Below are positions 33,156-43,073 of a stretch of DNA of 64,000 bases, piece by piece (the first letter of the stretch is position 1; each line of letters starts with the position of its first letter). Below the pieces are notes generated by a model. The model had not been told where the DNA came from and searched no databases. It worked only from the letters and a program-made list of their open reading frames with translations. The DNA comes from SZAS-79 sp038211455 (GTDB taxonomy: Bacteria; Pseudomonadota; Gammaproteobacteria; Burkholderiales; SG8-39). Position numbers and translations under genes: made by a program. The stretch is from the NCBI GenBank assembly GCA_038211455.1, contig JBBQVP010000001.1:24501-88500 (forward strand), written 5' to 3'.

Positions 33156-34844
33156 ATGGCTGACCAGAAGAACTGGCGTTCGAAATCCATCACCGGCGGC
33201 GTGGCGCGCGCCCCCAACCGCGCGATGCTGCGCGCGGTTGGGTTCAAGGACGGGGATTTCGTAAAACCCATCGTCGGCGTGGCCAACGGCCATTCGACCA
33301 TGAACCCGTGCAACGCCGGCATCCAGCCCCTGGTCGACCGCGCGATCGCCGCGCTGGAGCGCTCGGGCGCCAAGCCGCAAATGTTCGGCGTGCCGACAAT
33401 CACCGACGGTATCGGCATGGGCACCGAGGCGATGAAGTATTCGCTGGTGTCGCGCGAGGTGATCGCGGACGCCATCGAGACTTCCGTCAACGGCCAGGCC
33501 ATGGACGGCGCGCTGGTGGTTGGCGGTTGCGACAAGAACATGCCCGGCGGGATGATGGCGATCGCGCGCATGAACGTGCCCGCCATCTATGTTTACGCGG
33601 GCACGATCAAGCCAGGCAAGTGGAAGGGCGTCGACCTGACCGTGGTCTCGGTGTTCGAGGCAGTCGGGGCCTATTCCGCCGGGAAAATGTCCAAGCAGGA
33701 CTACGACGGCATTGAGCGCAACGCCTGCCCTTCGGTCGGCGCCTGCGGCGGAATGTTCACCGCGAATACGATGTCCTCGTCCTTCGAGGCCCTGGGCATG
33801 AGCCTGATGGGTTCTTCGCAGATGGCCTCGCCGGATGCGGAGAAGGCCGATTCAGCCGCGGAGTCGGCGAAAGTCCTGGTCAACGCGATCAAGCAGAACC
33901 TGCGTCCGCGCAAGATCATCACCCGCAAGTCAATCGAAAACGCCATCGCGCTGGTCATGGCCACCGGCGGCTCGACCAACGCGGTGCTGCAGTACCTCGC
34001 GATCGCCGCCGCAGCTGAAGTGAAGTGGACGATCGACGACTTCGAGCGCGTGCGGCGCAAGGTGCCTGTCCTGTGCGATCTCAAGCCTTCGGGGAAGTAT
34101 GTCGCGGTCGACTTCCACCGCGCCGGCGGCGTGCCGCAGGTACTGAAGATCCTGCTGGCAAACGGATTGCTGCACGGGGACTGCATGACCATCACGGGCA
34201 AGACCATCGCCGAGGAGTTGCGGAAGGTTCCCGCGCAGCCCCGCAAGGACCAGGACGTCATCCGGCCCTTCAATAAGCCGCTCTACAAGCAGGGCCACCT
34301 CGCGATCCTCAAGGGCAACCTCGCGACCGAAGGCTGCGTGGCGAAGATCACCGGATTGAAGAACCCCTCAATCACCGGCCCGGCGCGCGTGTTCGATTCC
34401 GAGCCCGAGTGCATGAAAGCCATCATGGCCAAGAAGATCAAGGCGGGGGACATTGTGGTGATTCGCTACGAAGGACCCAAGGGCGGCCCAGGGATGCAGG
34501 AAATGTTGGCGCCCACTTCGGCTTTGATCGGTCAAGGGCTTGGTGAGTCGATTGGCCTGTTGACCGACGGCCGGTTCTCCGGGGGGACCTGGGGGATGGT
34601 GGTCGGGCACGTGGCCCCGGAAGCATTCGTCGGTGGCACGATCGCGTTGGTGAAGGAGGGCGATTCGATCACCATCGATGCCAGGAAGCAGCTGATCCAG
34701 CTCAATGTGTCGGCGCGGGAAATTGCCGCCCGCCGCAAGAAATGGAAGCAGCCCAAGCCGCGCTACACGCGTGGCCTGCTCGGCAAGTACGTCAAGCTGG
34801 TTTCAACCGCGAGCAAGGGCGCGATCACCGATCACGACGACTAG
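33156..34844 (+). CDS. ilvD: Dihydroxy-acid dehydratase
   Basis: Fe-S enzyme of 562 residues in valine, isoleucine and pantothenate synthesis, dehydrating 2,3-dihydroxy-isovalerate and -methylvalerate. The cluster cysteines are in NPCNAG, VGGCDKNMPGG and ACPSVGACGGMFTANTM; the C-terminal signature TDGRFSGGTWGMVVGHVAPEA carries the substrate-binding region. CGGAGGAAATA precedes the ATG at 33156; an in-frame ATG 99 nt upstream gives sequence foreign to the family. It is a single gene ended by two strong hairpins. Confidence 0.97.
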   Translation: MADQKNWRSKSITGGVARAPNRAMLRAVGFKDGDFVKPIVGVANGHSTMNPCNAGIQPLVDRAIAALERSGAKPQMFGVPTITDGIGMGTEAMKYSLVSREVIADAIETSVNGQAMDGALVVGGCDKNMPGGMMAIARMNVPAIYVYAGTIKPGKWKGVDLTVVSVFEAVGAYSAGKMSKQDYDGIERNACPSVGACGGMFTANTMSSSFEALGMSLMGSSQMASPDAEKADSAAESAKVLVNAIKQNLRPRKIITRKSIENAIALVMATGGSTNAVLQYLAIAAAAEVKWTIDDFERVRRKVPVLCDLKPSGKYVAVDFHRAGGVPQVLKILLANGLLHGDCMTITGKTIAEELRKVPAQPRKDQDVIRPFNKPLYKQGHLAILKGNLATEGCVAKITGLKNPSITGPARVFDSEPECMKAIMAKKIKAGDIVVIRYEGPKGGPGMQEMLAPTSALIGQGLGESIGLLTDGRFSGGTWGMVVGHVAPEAFVGGTIALVKEGDSITIDARKQLIQLNVSAREIAARRKKWKQPKPRYTRGLLGKYVKLVSTASKGAITDHDD

Positions 34845-34850
34845 GGAGGG

Positions 34851-34867
34851 GAGGGGCGCAGCCCCTC
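34851..34867. repeat. GAGGGGC hairpin repeat, copy 1 (ilvD/DUF924 junction)
   Basis: GAGGGGC-GCA-GCCCCTC forms a 7-bp GC stem with a 3-nt loop, followed by TTCTCG. It lies 6 nt after the ilvD stop, between convergent genes, and is repeated 39 nt further on. It could act as a terminator although the T-run is short. Confidence 0.7.
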
Positions 34868-34889
34868 TTCTCGGCTGGGGAGGTCTGAG

Positions 34890-34906
34890 GAGGGGCACAG
34901 CCCCTC
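34890..34906. repeat. GAGGGGC hairpin repeat, copy 2
   Basis: GAGGGGC-ACA-GCCCCTC, same stem as copy 1 with one loop change, preceded by GGGGAGGTCTGAG and followed by TTCTCG. The flank plus hairpin recurs near 39427-39461, ahead of livH. Confidence 0.7.
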
Positions 34907-34913
34907 TTCTCGT

Positions 34914-35477
34914 CTAGAATCCGGAGCCCGGCTGCTTCAGGAATTCGGCTTCTTCGGCTGTGTTAGCGCGACCCAGAATGGCGTTGCGATGCGGGAAGCG
35001 TCCGAAGCGCTTCACGATTTCCCAGTGGCGGCGCGCGTAGTCGGGCAGGTCGGCGGTCTCGGGGAATCCACCGAGGGTGGCGAAGAGTTGCAGGGATATT
35101 TCCTGGTCCTCCACCACCTCGCTGTGCTCGTAGGGAAGGTAGACGAACATCCGCTCGACGGGCGAAAGCTGCGTGTCCCAGCCTGAGGCGACGACGCGTT
35201 TCGCGCTTTCCAGCGCGAGCGGATCGGTGGCGAACGCCTGCGCGGTGCCGCGGAACATGTTGCGCGGCAGCTGGTCGGTCAGCACGATCAACGCGAGCGC
35301 TCCGCGCGCATCCCCTGACCATGCCGCGAGTGTCCCCGCCGCTGCAGCGGTGTATGCGCGAAGGAACCTTGCGCGCAGCGTGGCGTCGAACGACGGATCT
35401 TTTTCGAACCACATCCTGCGGCGCATGCCCGGTGAGTCACCGAGCCAGAATCTGAGGACTTCGCGTGCTTCGGTCAT
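34914..35477 (-). CDS. DUF924 family protein
   Basis: A soluble protein of 187 residues of the DUF924 family, recognisable by VLRFWLGD at the N-terminus, WFEKDPSFDATLRARFL, LALIVLTDQLPRNMFRGTAQAFATDPLAL, and FVYLPYEHSEVVEDQE. The fold is an all-helical, tetratricopeptide-like array; biochemical function is unknown. It converges on ilvD and is divergent from the DUF255 gene with 59 nt between starts. Confidence 0.88.
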   Translation of the reverse strand: MTEAREVLRFWLGDSPGMRRRMWFEKDPSFDATLRARFLRAYTAAAAGTLAAWSGDARGALALIVLTDQLPRNMFRGTAQAFATDPLALESAKRVVASGWDTQLSPVERMFVYLPYEHSEVVEDQEISLQLFATLGGFPETADLPDYARRHWEIVKRFGRFPHRNAILGRANTAEEAEFLKQPGSGF

Positions 35478-35536
35478 GGCGGATAATCCCGGGCTCGTTC
35501 AACTGCAACCAATGGCGCTGCCAGATTCTAAACCCC

Positions 35537-37558
<2,022 letters not shown>

Positions 37559-37622
37559 ATTACGCGCCGCATCGCTCTGCGCACCAAAACAGAACGAATT
37601 CGCCATTGCCCAAGGAGTACGA

Positions 37623-37934
37623 ATGAAACTCGCCACGATCGCCTTTACCCTCGCCGCCGGTGCCGTACTGTCCCTGCCGGCCCAGGCCAATGAGGCCCTC
37701 GCCAAGAAATACATGTGCATGAGCTGCCACATGCTGGACAAGAAGCTCGTGGGTCCGTCGTACCATGACGTTGCGGCCAAGTACAAAGGCGACAAGGGCG
37801 CCGAGGCCAAGCTGGCCGACAAGGTCAAGAAGGGTGGCGCCGGTGTCTGGGGCCAGATTCCGATGCCGCCGAACGACAAGGTGCCGGACGCCGACCTGCA
37901 AGCACTCGTGAAATGGGTTCTGTCGACGAAATAA
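37623..37934 (+). CDS. Small periplasmic cytochrome c (c551/c552-like, class I)
   Basis: A 103-residue monohaem cytochrome. A signal peptide MKLATIAFTLAAGAVLSLPAQA is cleaved near residue 22; the haem site CMSCH follows near residue 32 and the axial Met is in GQIPMPPN. Size and layout match cytochrome c551/c552, a soluble electron shuttle to terminal oxidases or nitrite reductase. CAAGGAGTACGA gives a good ribosome site. An intrinsic terminator lies directly downstream, so it is a single-gene unit. Confidence 0.94.
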   Translation: MKLATIAFTLAAGAVLSLPAQANEALAKKYMCMSCHMLDKKLVGPSYHDVAAKYKGDKGAEAKLADKVKKGGAGVWGQIPMPPNDKVPDADLQALVKWVLSTK

Positions 37935-37954
37935 GTCGTATCGCTGCATCACGA

Positions 37955-37978
37955 AGCCGGGCCTGTCCCGGCTTTTTT
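37955..37978 (+). terminator. Intrinsic terminator of the cytochrome c gene
   Basis: AGCCGGG-CCTGT-CCCGGCT forms a 7-bp GC stem followed directly by a run of T, 20 nt after the stop codon. Confidence 0.9.
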
Positions 37979-38067
37979 ATTGTCTGCCGCATTGCTCGCA
38001 CCGAGGCTGCGCAGCTATCATTCGCTCCTTAAGCGCCTTACGTGTGCCTATCCCCTCCGGAGGTTGT

Positions 38068-39372
38068 ATGCAGTACACCCGATTTGCATTTACGCTGATT
38101 GCCGCCGCTACCGCACTGGCCTTGACCGGTTGCGGCGAAGAAAAGAAACCCGAACCGGCCAAGCCCGTAGTGCAGGCACCGCCGCCGCCCCCGCCGTCGG
38201 TCGAGATCAAGATCGGCCACGTCGGGCCGCTGACCGGCAGCATCGCGCACCTGGGCAAGGACAACGAGAACGGTGCCCGCATGGCGGTCGACGAGGCCAA
38301 CGCGGCCAAGATCAAGATCGACGGGAAGGACGCGAAATTCGTGTTCGTTCCCGAAGACGACCAGGCCGACCCGAAAGTCGGCACGACGGTTGCGCAGAAG
38401 CTGGTCGACGCGAAGGTAGCAGGCGTGGTTGGCCACCTCAATTCGGGCACCTCGATTCCTGCCTCGGCGATCTACAACCAGGCCGGCATCCCGGTCATCT
38501 CCGGTTCGGCGACCAATCCGAAGCTGACCGAGCAGGGATTCAAGAACCAGTTCCGCGTGGTCGGCCGCGATGACCAGCAGGGCCCGGCGATTGCGAGCTA
38601 CCTCGCCGTGAACGCGAAGCCGAAGACCGTCGCCATCATTGACGATGCGACCGCGTATGGCGAGGGACTTGCCAACGAAGTCGAGAAGACCCTCAAGGAA
38701 GCCAAGATCAAGGTGCTGCCGCGCGAGAAAGGCACCGACAAGACGGCCGACTGGAAGGCGGTGCTCACCAAGCTCAAGGGCAAGAAGCCCGACGCGATCT
38801 TCTACGGCGGCATGGATGCCACCGGCGGCCTGCTGGTCAAGCAGGGCCGAGAGCTGGGCATCAAGGCGGTGTTTGCGTTCGGCGACGGCGCGTGCACCGA
38901 AGAGATGGCCAAGCTTGCAGGCGACGCGGCCGAATGGCTGCTCTGCTCGCAGGCCGGCATCCCGGTCGCCGCTGCAGACAAGAAGTTTCTCGACAGCTAC
39001 AAGGCGAAGTTCAATGTCGTTCCGATCCTCTACTCGCCGTTCACTTACGATGCAGCGAACCTGCTGATCGAAGCGATTAAGAAGGCCAACTCGCCCGACC
39101 CGGCGAAGTACCTGCCCGAACTCGCCAAGATCGAGTACAAGGGCGCGACTGGCACAATCGCGTTCGACGAGAAGGGCGATCGCAAGGACGCCGAGATGAC
39201 GATCTTCACGATGAAGGGCGGCAAAATCGAGCCGCTCGCGGTGATCAAGGGTGGCAAGACGATCCCGATCGCCGATTTCATTGCGTCGATGGCGGCACCT
39301 GCGCCAGCGGCTGCGGCACCCGCGGCCGAACCCGCGAAGGAAGCGCCGAAAGAAGAAGCAGCGAAGAAGTAG
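38068..39372 (+). CDS. Branched-chain amino acid-type ABC transporter substrate-binding lipoprotein
   Basis: A 434-residue receptor of the Leu/Ile/Val-binding (type I periplasmic) family: IKIGHVGPLTGSIAHLGKDNENGARMAVDEAN and GVVGHLNSGTSIPASAIYNQAGIPVISGSATNP are typical. It has a lipobox (LALTGC) near residue 20, then a proline-rich linker (residues about 27-43), so it is predicted to be tethered as a lipoprotein rather than a free periplasmic protein. The last 30 residues are an Ala/Pro/Glu/Lys-rich tail. GGAGG precedes ATG 38068. An intrinsic terminator separates it from livHMGF. Ligand class (branched-chain amino acids, amides, urea) is not resolved. Confidence 0.93.
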   Translation: MQYTRFAFTLIAAATALALTGCGEEKKPEPAKPVVQAPPPPPPSVEIKIGHVGPLTGSIAHLGKDNENGARMAVDEANAAKIKIDGKDAKFVFVPEDDQADPKVGTTVAQKLVDAKVAGVVGHLNSGTSIPASAIYNQAGIPVISGSATNPKLTEQGFKNQFRVVGRDDQQGPAIASYLAVNAKPKTVAIIDDATAYGEGLANEVEKTLKEAKIKVLPREKGTDKTADWKAVLTKLKGKKPDAIFYGGMDATGGLLVKQGRELGIKAVFAFGDGACTEEMAKLAGDAAEWLLCSQAGIPVAAADKKFLDSYKAKFNVVPILYSPFTYDAANLLIEAIKKANSPDPAKYLPELAKIEYKGATGTIAFDEKGDRKDAEMTIFTMKGGKIEPLAVIKGGKTIPIADFIASMAAPAPAAAAPAAEPAKEAPKEEAAKK

Positions 39373-39395
39373 AGCGGGTTCAAGAGACGTTCGGA

Positions 39396-39420
39396 AACGG
39401 CACCTTCGGGTGCCGTTTTT
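39396..39420 (+). terminator. Intrinsic terminator of the livK-like gene
   Basis: AACGGCACC-TTCG-GGTGCCGTT makes a 9-bp stem capped by a stable UUCG-type tetraloop, followed by T residues; 23 nt after the stop codon. Confidence 0.92.
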
Positions 39421-39440
39421 GTTTCAGGGGGAGGTCTAAG

Positions 39441-39457
39441 GAGGGGTGCAGCCCCTC
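39441..39457. repeat. GAGGGG hairpin repeat, copy 3 (ahead of livH)
   Basis: GAGGGGTGCAGCCCCTC with the same upstream flank GGGGAGGTCTAAG and downstream CTTTTC as the copies near 34.85-34.91 kb. One base of the stem changes to a G-U pair. It lies in the 75-nt gap between the livK terminator and livH. Confidence 0.7.
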
Positions 39458-39495
39458 TTTTCCTATTTCTCCTCGTCTTTGCTAGTCTCTCCCCG

Positions 39496-40419
39496 ATGGA
39501 CATCTTCATCCAGCAGCTGATCAACGGCCTGACCCTCGGCAGCGTCTACGCGGTGGTCGCGCTCGGCTACACGATGGTGTACGGCATCATCCAGCTGATC
39601 AATTTCGCGCATGGCGAACTGGTGATGATCGGCGCGATGGTCGCCTTCAGCGTCATCGGGGTGCTCGCGCCCTCGGGTCTGCCGCCGCTTGTGGTGGTGC
39701 TGCTCGGCGTGGCCTGCGCGGTGCCCGCGTGCATGCTGATCGGCTACGCCATGGAGCGCCTGGCCTACCGGCCGCTGCGCCGCGCGCCGCGGCTTGCGCC
39801 GCTGATCACTGCAATCGGCGTATCCATCATCCTGCAGCATCTGGCGCTGCTGGTGTGGAGCCGCAACAACCTCGCGTTTCCGCAGATCATCAAGACGGTG
39901 TCCTACCCCGTCGGCGGGGCGACGATCACCAATGTCCAGATCACGATCATGGCGATGTCTCTGGTGATGATGGTCGGCCTGGCGTTGCTGGTGTATCGCA
40001 CGCGCCTGGGTACGGCGATGCGCGCAACCGCGCAGAACGCGCAAGTCGCGGGCCTCATGGGGATCGACATCAACCGCATGATCTCCGCCACCTTCCTGAT
40101 CGGTGCCGCGCTCGCGGCGGTCGCGGGCGTGATGGTCGGCAGCTACTACGGCATCGCGCACTACCAGATGGGCGCGCTGCTCGGCATGAAGGCGTTCGCG
40201 GCCGCCGTGCTCGGCGGCATTGGCAACCTGCCCGGCGCGATGCTGGGCGGCATCCTGCTTGGCGTGGTCGAGGCGCTCGGCGCAGGCTATATAGGGGATT
40301 TCACCAACAACGTGTTCGGCAGCAACTACCAGGATGTGTTTGCCTTCATCGTGCTGATTCTGGTCCTCGTGTTCCGGCCCTCGGGACTTCTGGGCGAGAA
40401 AGTGGGCGACCGCGCATGA
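39496..40419 (+). CDS. livH: Branched-chain amino acid ABC transporter permease LivH
   Basis: Inner-membrane permease of 307 residues with about eight helices. MDIFIQQLINGLTLGSVYAV and GYTMVYGIIQLINFAHGELVMIGA are the classic LivH N-terminal signature; the cytoplasmic EAA-like loop ATAQNAQVAGLMGIDINRMI contacts the ATPases. No Shine-Dalgarno sequence is evident upstream of the ATG. Its stop overlaps the livM start by 4 nt. Confidence 0.96.
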   Translation: MDIFIQQLINGLTLGSVYAVVALGYTMVYGIIQLINFAHGELVMIGAMVAFSVIGVLAPSGLPPLVVVLLGVACAVPACMLIGYAMERLAYRPLRRAPRLAPLITAIGVSIILQHLALLVWSRNNLAFPQIIKTVSYPVGGATITNVQITIMAMSLVMMVGLALLVYRTRLGTAMRATAQNAQVAGLMGIDINRMISATFLIGAALAAVAGVMVGSYYGIAHYQMGALLGMKAFAAAVLGGIGNLPGAMLGGILLGVVEALGAGYIGDFTNNVFGSNYQDVFAFIVLILVLVFRPSGLLGEKVGDRA

Positions 40420-41480
40420 CGCTCGCCCGCCATCCTGCCGCGCGCTGGGCGGGTGTTGCATTGCTCGCCTGCGCGCTGATCGCGCTGCCGTTCGCTATTT
40501 CGCACGCAGGCACCGCCTGGGTCAGGATCACCAATCTCGCAATCCTGTTCACGCTGCTTGCGCTGGGCCTGAACATCGTGGTCGGTTTCGCGGGCCTGTT
40601 GGATCTTGGCTACATCGCCTTCTACGCGGTCGGCGCCTACACCTACGCGCTGCTCGCATCGCCGCACTTCGGCCTGCACCTGCCGTTCTGGATGATCCTG
40701 CCGGCGAGCGCCGCGGTCGCGGCATTTTTCGGGCTGCTGCTCGGCGCGCCGACGCTGAAGCTGCGCGGCGACTATCTTGCAATCGTCACGCTCGGTTTCG
40801 GCGAGATCGTGCGCATCTTCCTCAACAACCTGTCCCGGCCGGTGAACATCACCAACGGTCCGCAGGGTATAGCGCAGATCGATCCGTTCGCGATCGGCCC
40901 GGTCAGCTTCGCGAGTAACGAGACGCTGTTGGGCGTGATGATCAGCGGCCCGATGAAGTACTACTGGTTCCTGCTCGTGGTGCTGGTTGCGGTGATCGCG
41001 ATCAACCTGCGCCTGCAGAATTCGCGCATCGGGCGCGCCTGGGAGGCGGTGCGCGAAGACGAAACCGCGGCGCGCGCGATGGGCATCGATACCACGAAGA
41101 TCAAGCTGCTCGCGTTTGCGATGGGCGCCTCATTCGGCGGCGTGGCCGGTGGGATGTTTGCCGCGATCCAGGGTTTTATCTCCCCCGAAAGTTTTGTGCT
41201 GGCCGAGTCGATCATGGTGGTGTCGATGGTGGTTCTCGGGGGCATGGGCAACATCTGGGGCGTGATCCTGGGCGCCGTGTTGCTGTCGTTCGTGCCGGAA
41301 CTCCTGCGCTATACCGTGGCGCCGCTGCAGAAGGCTGCGTTCGGCCGCATGATCGTGGAACCCGAAGTGCTGCGCATGCTGTTGTTCGGCTTTGCGCTGG
41401 TGCTGGTGATGCTGTTCAGGCCGGCGGGGCTGCTGCCCTCCGCAGTCAGGCAGCGCGAATTGTCGGCACGCGAGCCATGA
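40416..41480 (+). CDS. livM: Branched-chain amino acid ABC transporter permease LivM
   Basis: Second permease, 354 residues. LFTLLALGLNIVVGFAGLLDLGYIAFYAVGAY is the LivM signature and EDETAARAMGIDTTKIKLLAFA is the coupling loop. The start at 40416 overlaps the livH stop (ATGA); a longer in-frame version within livH is not coding. Its stop overlaps livG by 4 nt. Confidence 0.96.
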   Translation: MTLARHPAARWAGVALLACALIALPFAISHAGTAWVRITNLAILFTLLALGLNIVVGFAGLLDLGYIAFYAVGAYTYALLASPHFGLHLPFWMILPASAAVAAFFGLLLGAPTLKLRGDYLAIVTLGFGEIVRIFLNNLSRPVNITNGPQGIAQIDPFAIGPVSFASNETLLGVMISGPMKYYWFLLVVLVAVIAINLRLQNSRIGRAWEAVREDETAARAMGIDTTKIKLLAFAMGASFGGVAGGMFAAIQGFISPESFVLAESIMVVSMVVLGGMGNIWGVILGAVLLSFVPELLRYTVAPLQKAAFGRMIVEPEVLRMLLFGFALVLVMLFRPAGLLPSAVRQRELSAREP

Positions 41481-42253
41481 GCAGGGGAGTCGAAACGCTG
41501 GTTGAAGCCGTGGGCGTAGGCAAGCGCTTTGGCGGGGTGCAGGCGCTCCTGGATGTCGACTTCAGGATCGGCAAGGGCGAGATCTACGGGCTGATCGGGC
41601 CGAACGGGGCCGGCAAGACCACGCTGTTCAATCTGATGACCGGGATCTACGTGCCGGATGCCGGGCGGTTCCTGTTCGCGGGGCGCGAGATCGCCGGCCT
41701 CAAGCCGCACCAGATCGCAGCCGCCGGTATTGCGCGCACCTTCCAGAACATCCGGCTGTTTGCAAACCTCTCTGCGCTGGAAAACGTGATGATCGGGCGG
41801 CATGTGCGCACCCGGGCGGGGGTCATCGGCGCGATCCTGCGCGACCGGCGCACGCGGGCGGAAGAGGCGGCGATCGAGAGTCGCGCCCTGGAACTGCTCG
41901 AGTATGTCGGGATCGCGGCGCGCGCCAATGACGCGGCCGGCAGCCTGCCTTATGGCGACCAGCGGCGCCTGGAGATCGCGCGGGCGCTGGCCACCGATCC
42001 ACAACTGCTCGCGCTGGACGAGCCCGCGGCGGGAATGAACGCTTCCGAAACGGTGGAGCTCAGGAAACTGCTCGAGCGCATCCGTGCGGACGGGACGACG
42101 ATCCTGCTGATCGAGCACGATATGAAGCTGGTGATGAAGGTATGTGACCGGGTTCTCGTACTCGACTATGGCGAGAAAATCGCGGAAGGGATTCCAGCCG
42201 AGGTGCAGAAGGACCCGAAGGTCATCGAGGCCTATCTGGGCACACCCGCATGA
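41477..42253 (+). CDS. livG: Branched-chain amino acid ABC transporter ATPase LivG
   Basis: ATPase of 258 residues. Walker A GPNGAGKTT near residue 38, Q-loop in GIARTFQNIRLF, an ABC signature variant in GSLPYGDQRRLEIARAL, Walker B in LLALDEPAAGMN, and H-loop in LIEHDMKLVM. The extended insert with GAILRDRRTRAEEAA is typical of LivG rather than LivF. It is in the livHMGF operon with 4-nt and 19-nt junctions. Confidence 0.96.
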   Translation: MSRGVETLVEAVGVGKRFGGVQALLDVDFRIGKGEIYGLIGPNGAGKTTLFNLMTGIYVPDAGRFLFAGREIAGLKPHQIAAAGIARTFQNIRLFANLSALENVMIGRHVRTRAGVIGAILRDRRTRAEEAAIESRALELLEYVGIAARANDAAGSLPYGDQRRLEIARALATDPQLLALDEPAAGMNASETVELRKLLERIRADGTTILLIEHDMKLVMKVCDRVLVLDYGEKIAEGIPAEVQKDPKVIEAYLGTPA

Positions 42254-42272
42254 GCTCTCGGGCGACTCCACG

Positions 42273-42992
42273 ATGAGCATGCTGCAAATCACAGGGCTGG
42301 AAGTGCGCTATGGCGGCATCCGCGCGGTGAAAGGTGTGGACCTCGCGGTGAACGAGGGCGAATTGGTCTGCCTGATCGGCGCGAACGGCGCCGGCAAGAC
42401 CAGCACGCTGAAGGCGATCTGCGGCCTGCTGCCGGCAGCGGCCGGAACGGTGCGCTATGCGGGACGCGAGATCAATGGGACGCCCTCGTTTCGCCTGGTG
42501 CGCGAGGGCCTGGTGCTGGTGCCCGAGGGACGCGGTATCTTCGGCCAGCTGTCGGTGCTCGAAAACCTCGCCATGGGCGCATTCGCGCGAGACGATGCGG
42601 CCGAAGTCAAACGCGACCTCGAGCGCATGCTGACCCTGTTCTCGCGCTTGGCCGAGCGGCGCGGCCAGTCGGCGGGCACCCTCTCGGGCGGCGAGCAGCA
42701 GATGCTGGCCCTGGGCCGGGCGCTGATGAGCCGGCCACGCCTCCTCGTGCTCGACGAGCCGAGCATGGGACTCGCACCGCTGATGGTGGCAAAGATCTTC
42801 GCGGTGGTGAGGCAGATCGCCGCGGAGGGCGTCACCATCCTGCTGGTCGAGCAGAACGCGCGCCTTGCGCTGGAGGCCGCGAGTCGCGGCTATGTGATGG
42901 AGTCCGGGCTGATCACGTTGTCGGGTGATGCGCGCGAACTGCTTGCCGACCCGCGGGTGCGGGAGGCGTATCTGGGAGAAGAGGCCGCCTGA
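42273..42992 (+). CDS. livF: Branched-chain amino acid ABC transporter ATPase LivF
   Basis: ATPase of 239 residues. Walker A GANGAGKTSTL near residue 38, VPEGRGIFGQLSVLENLAMGA, the signature LSGGEQQMLALGRALM, Walker B LLVLDEPSMGLAP and the H-loop position replaced by Gln in LVEQNARLAL, as is normal for LivF. The ATG at 42273 is used; ATG two codons later is an alternative. It ends the operon; the palindromic repeat copy B starts 6 nt after its stop. Confidence 0.95.
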   Translation: MSMLQITGLEVRYGGIRAVKGVDLAVNEGELVCLIGANGAGKTSTLKAICGLLPAAAGTVRYAGREINGTPSFRLVREGLVLVPEGRGIFGQLSVLENLAMGAFARDDAAEVKRDLERMLTLFSRLAERRGQSAGTLSGGEQQMLALGRALMSRPRLLVLDEPSMGLAPLMVAKIFAVVRQIAAEGVTILLVEQNARLALEAASRGYVMESGLITLSGDARELLADPRVREAYLGEEAA

Positions 42993-42998
42993 GCGTTT

Positions 42999-43016
42999 TG
43001 TATCGATATCGATACA
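42999..43016. repeat. Perfect 18-bp palindrome, copy B of the 24-bp repeat
   Basis: TGTATCGATATCGATACA, the core of the palindrome at 28069-28088; identity continues through 43022 (24 nt in total). It lies between the convergent livF and flavin reductase genes. Confidence 0.85.
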
Positions 43017-43055
43017 CAAACTGCCATCGTAGCGGCTCTGGAGCTAGGGTTTTAT

Positions 43056-43073
43056 AAAAAATTCTTTAAGAAT
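43056..43073 (-). terminator. Possible AT-rich terminator of the flavin reductase gene
   Basis: On the minus strand, overlapping the reductase TGA, ATTCT-TAA-AGAAT forms a short stem followed by TTTTTTA. The stem is weak, so this is tentative. Confidence 0.35.
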
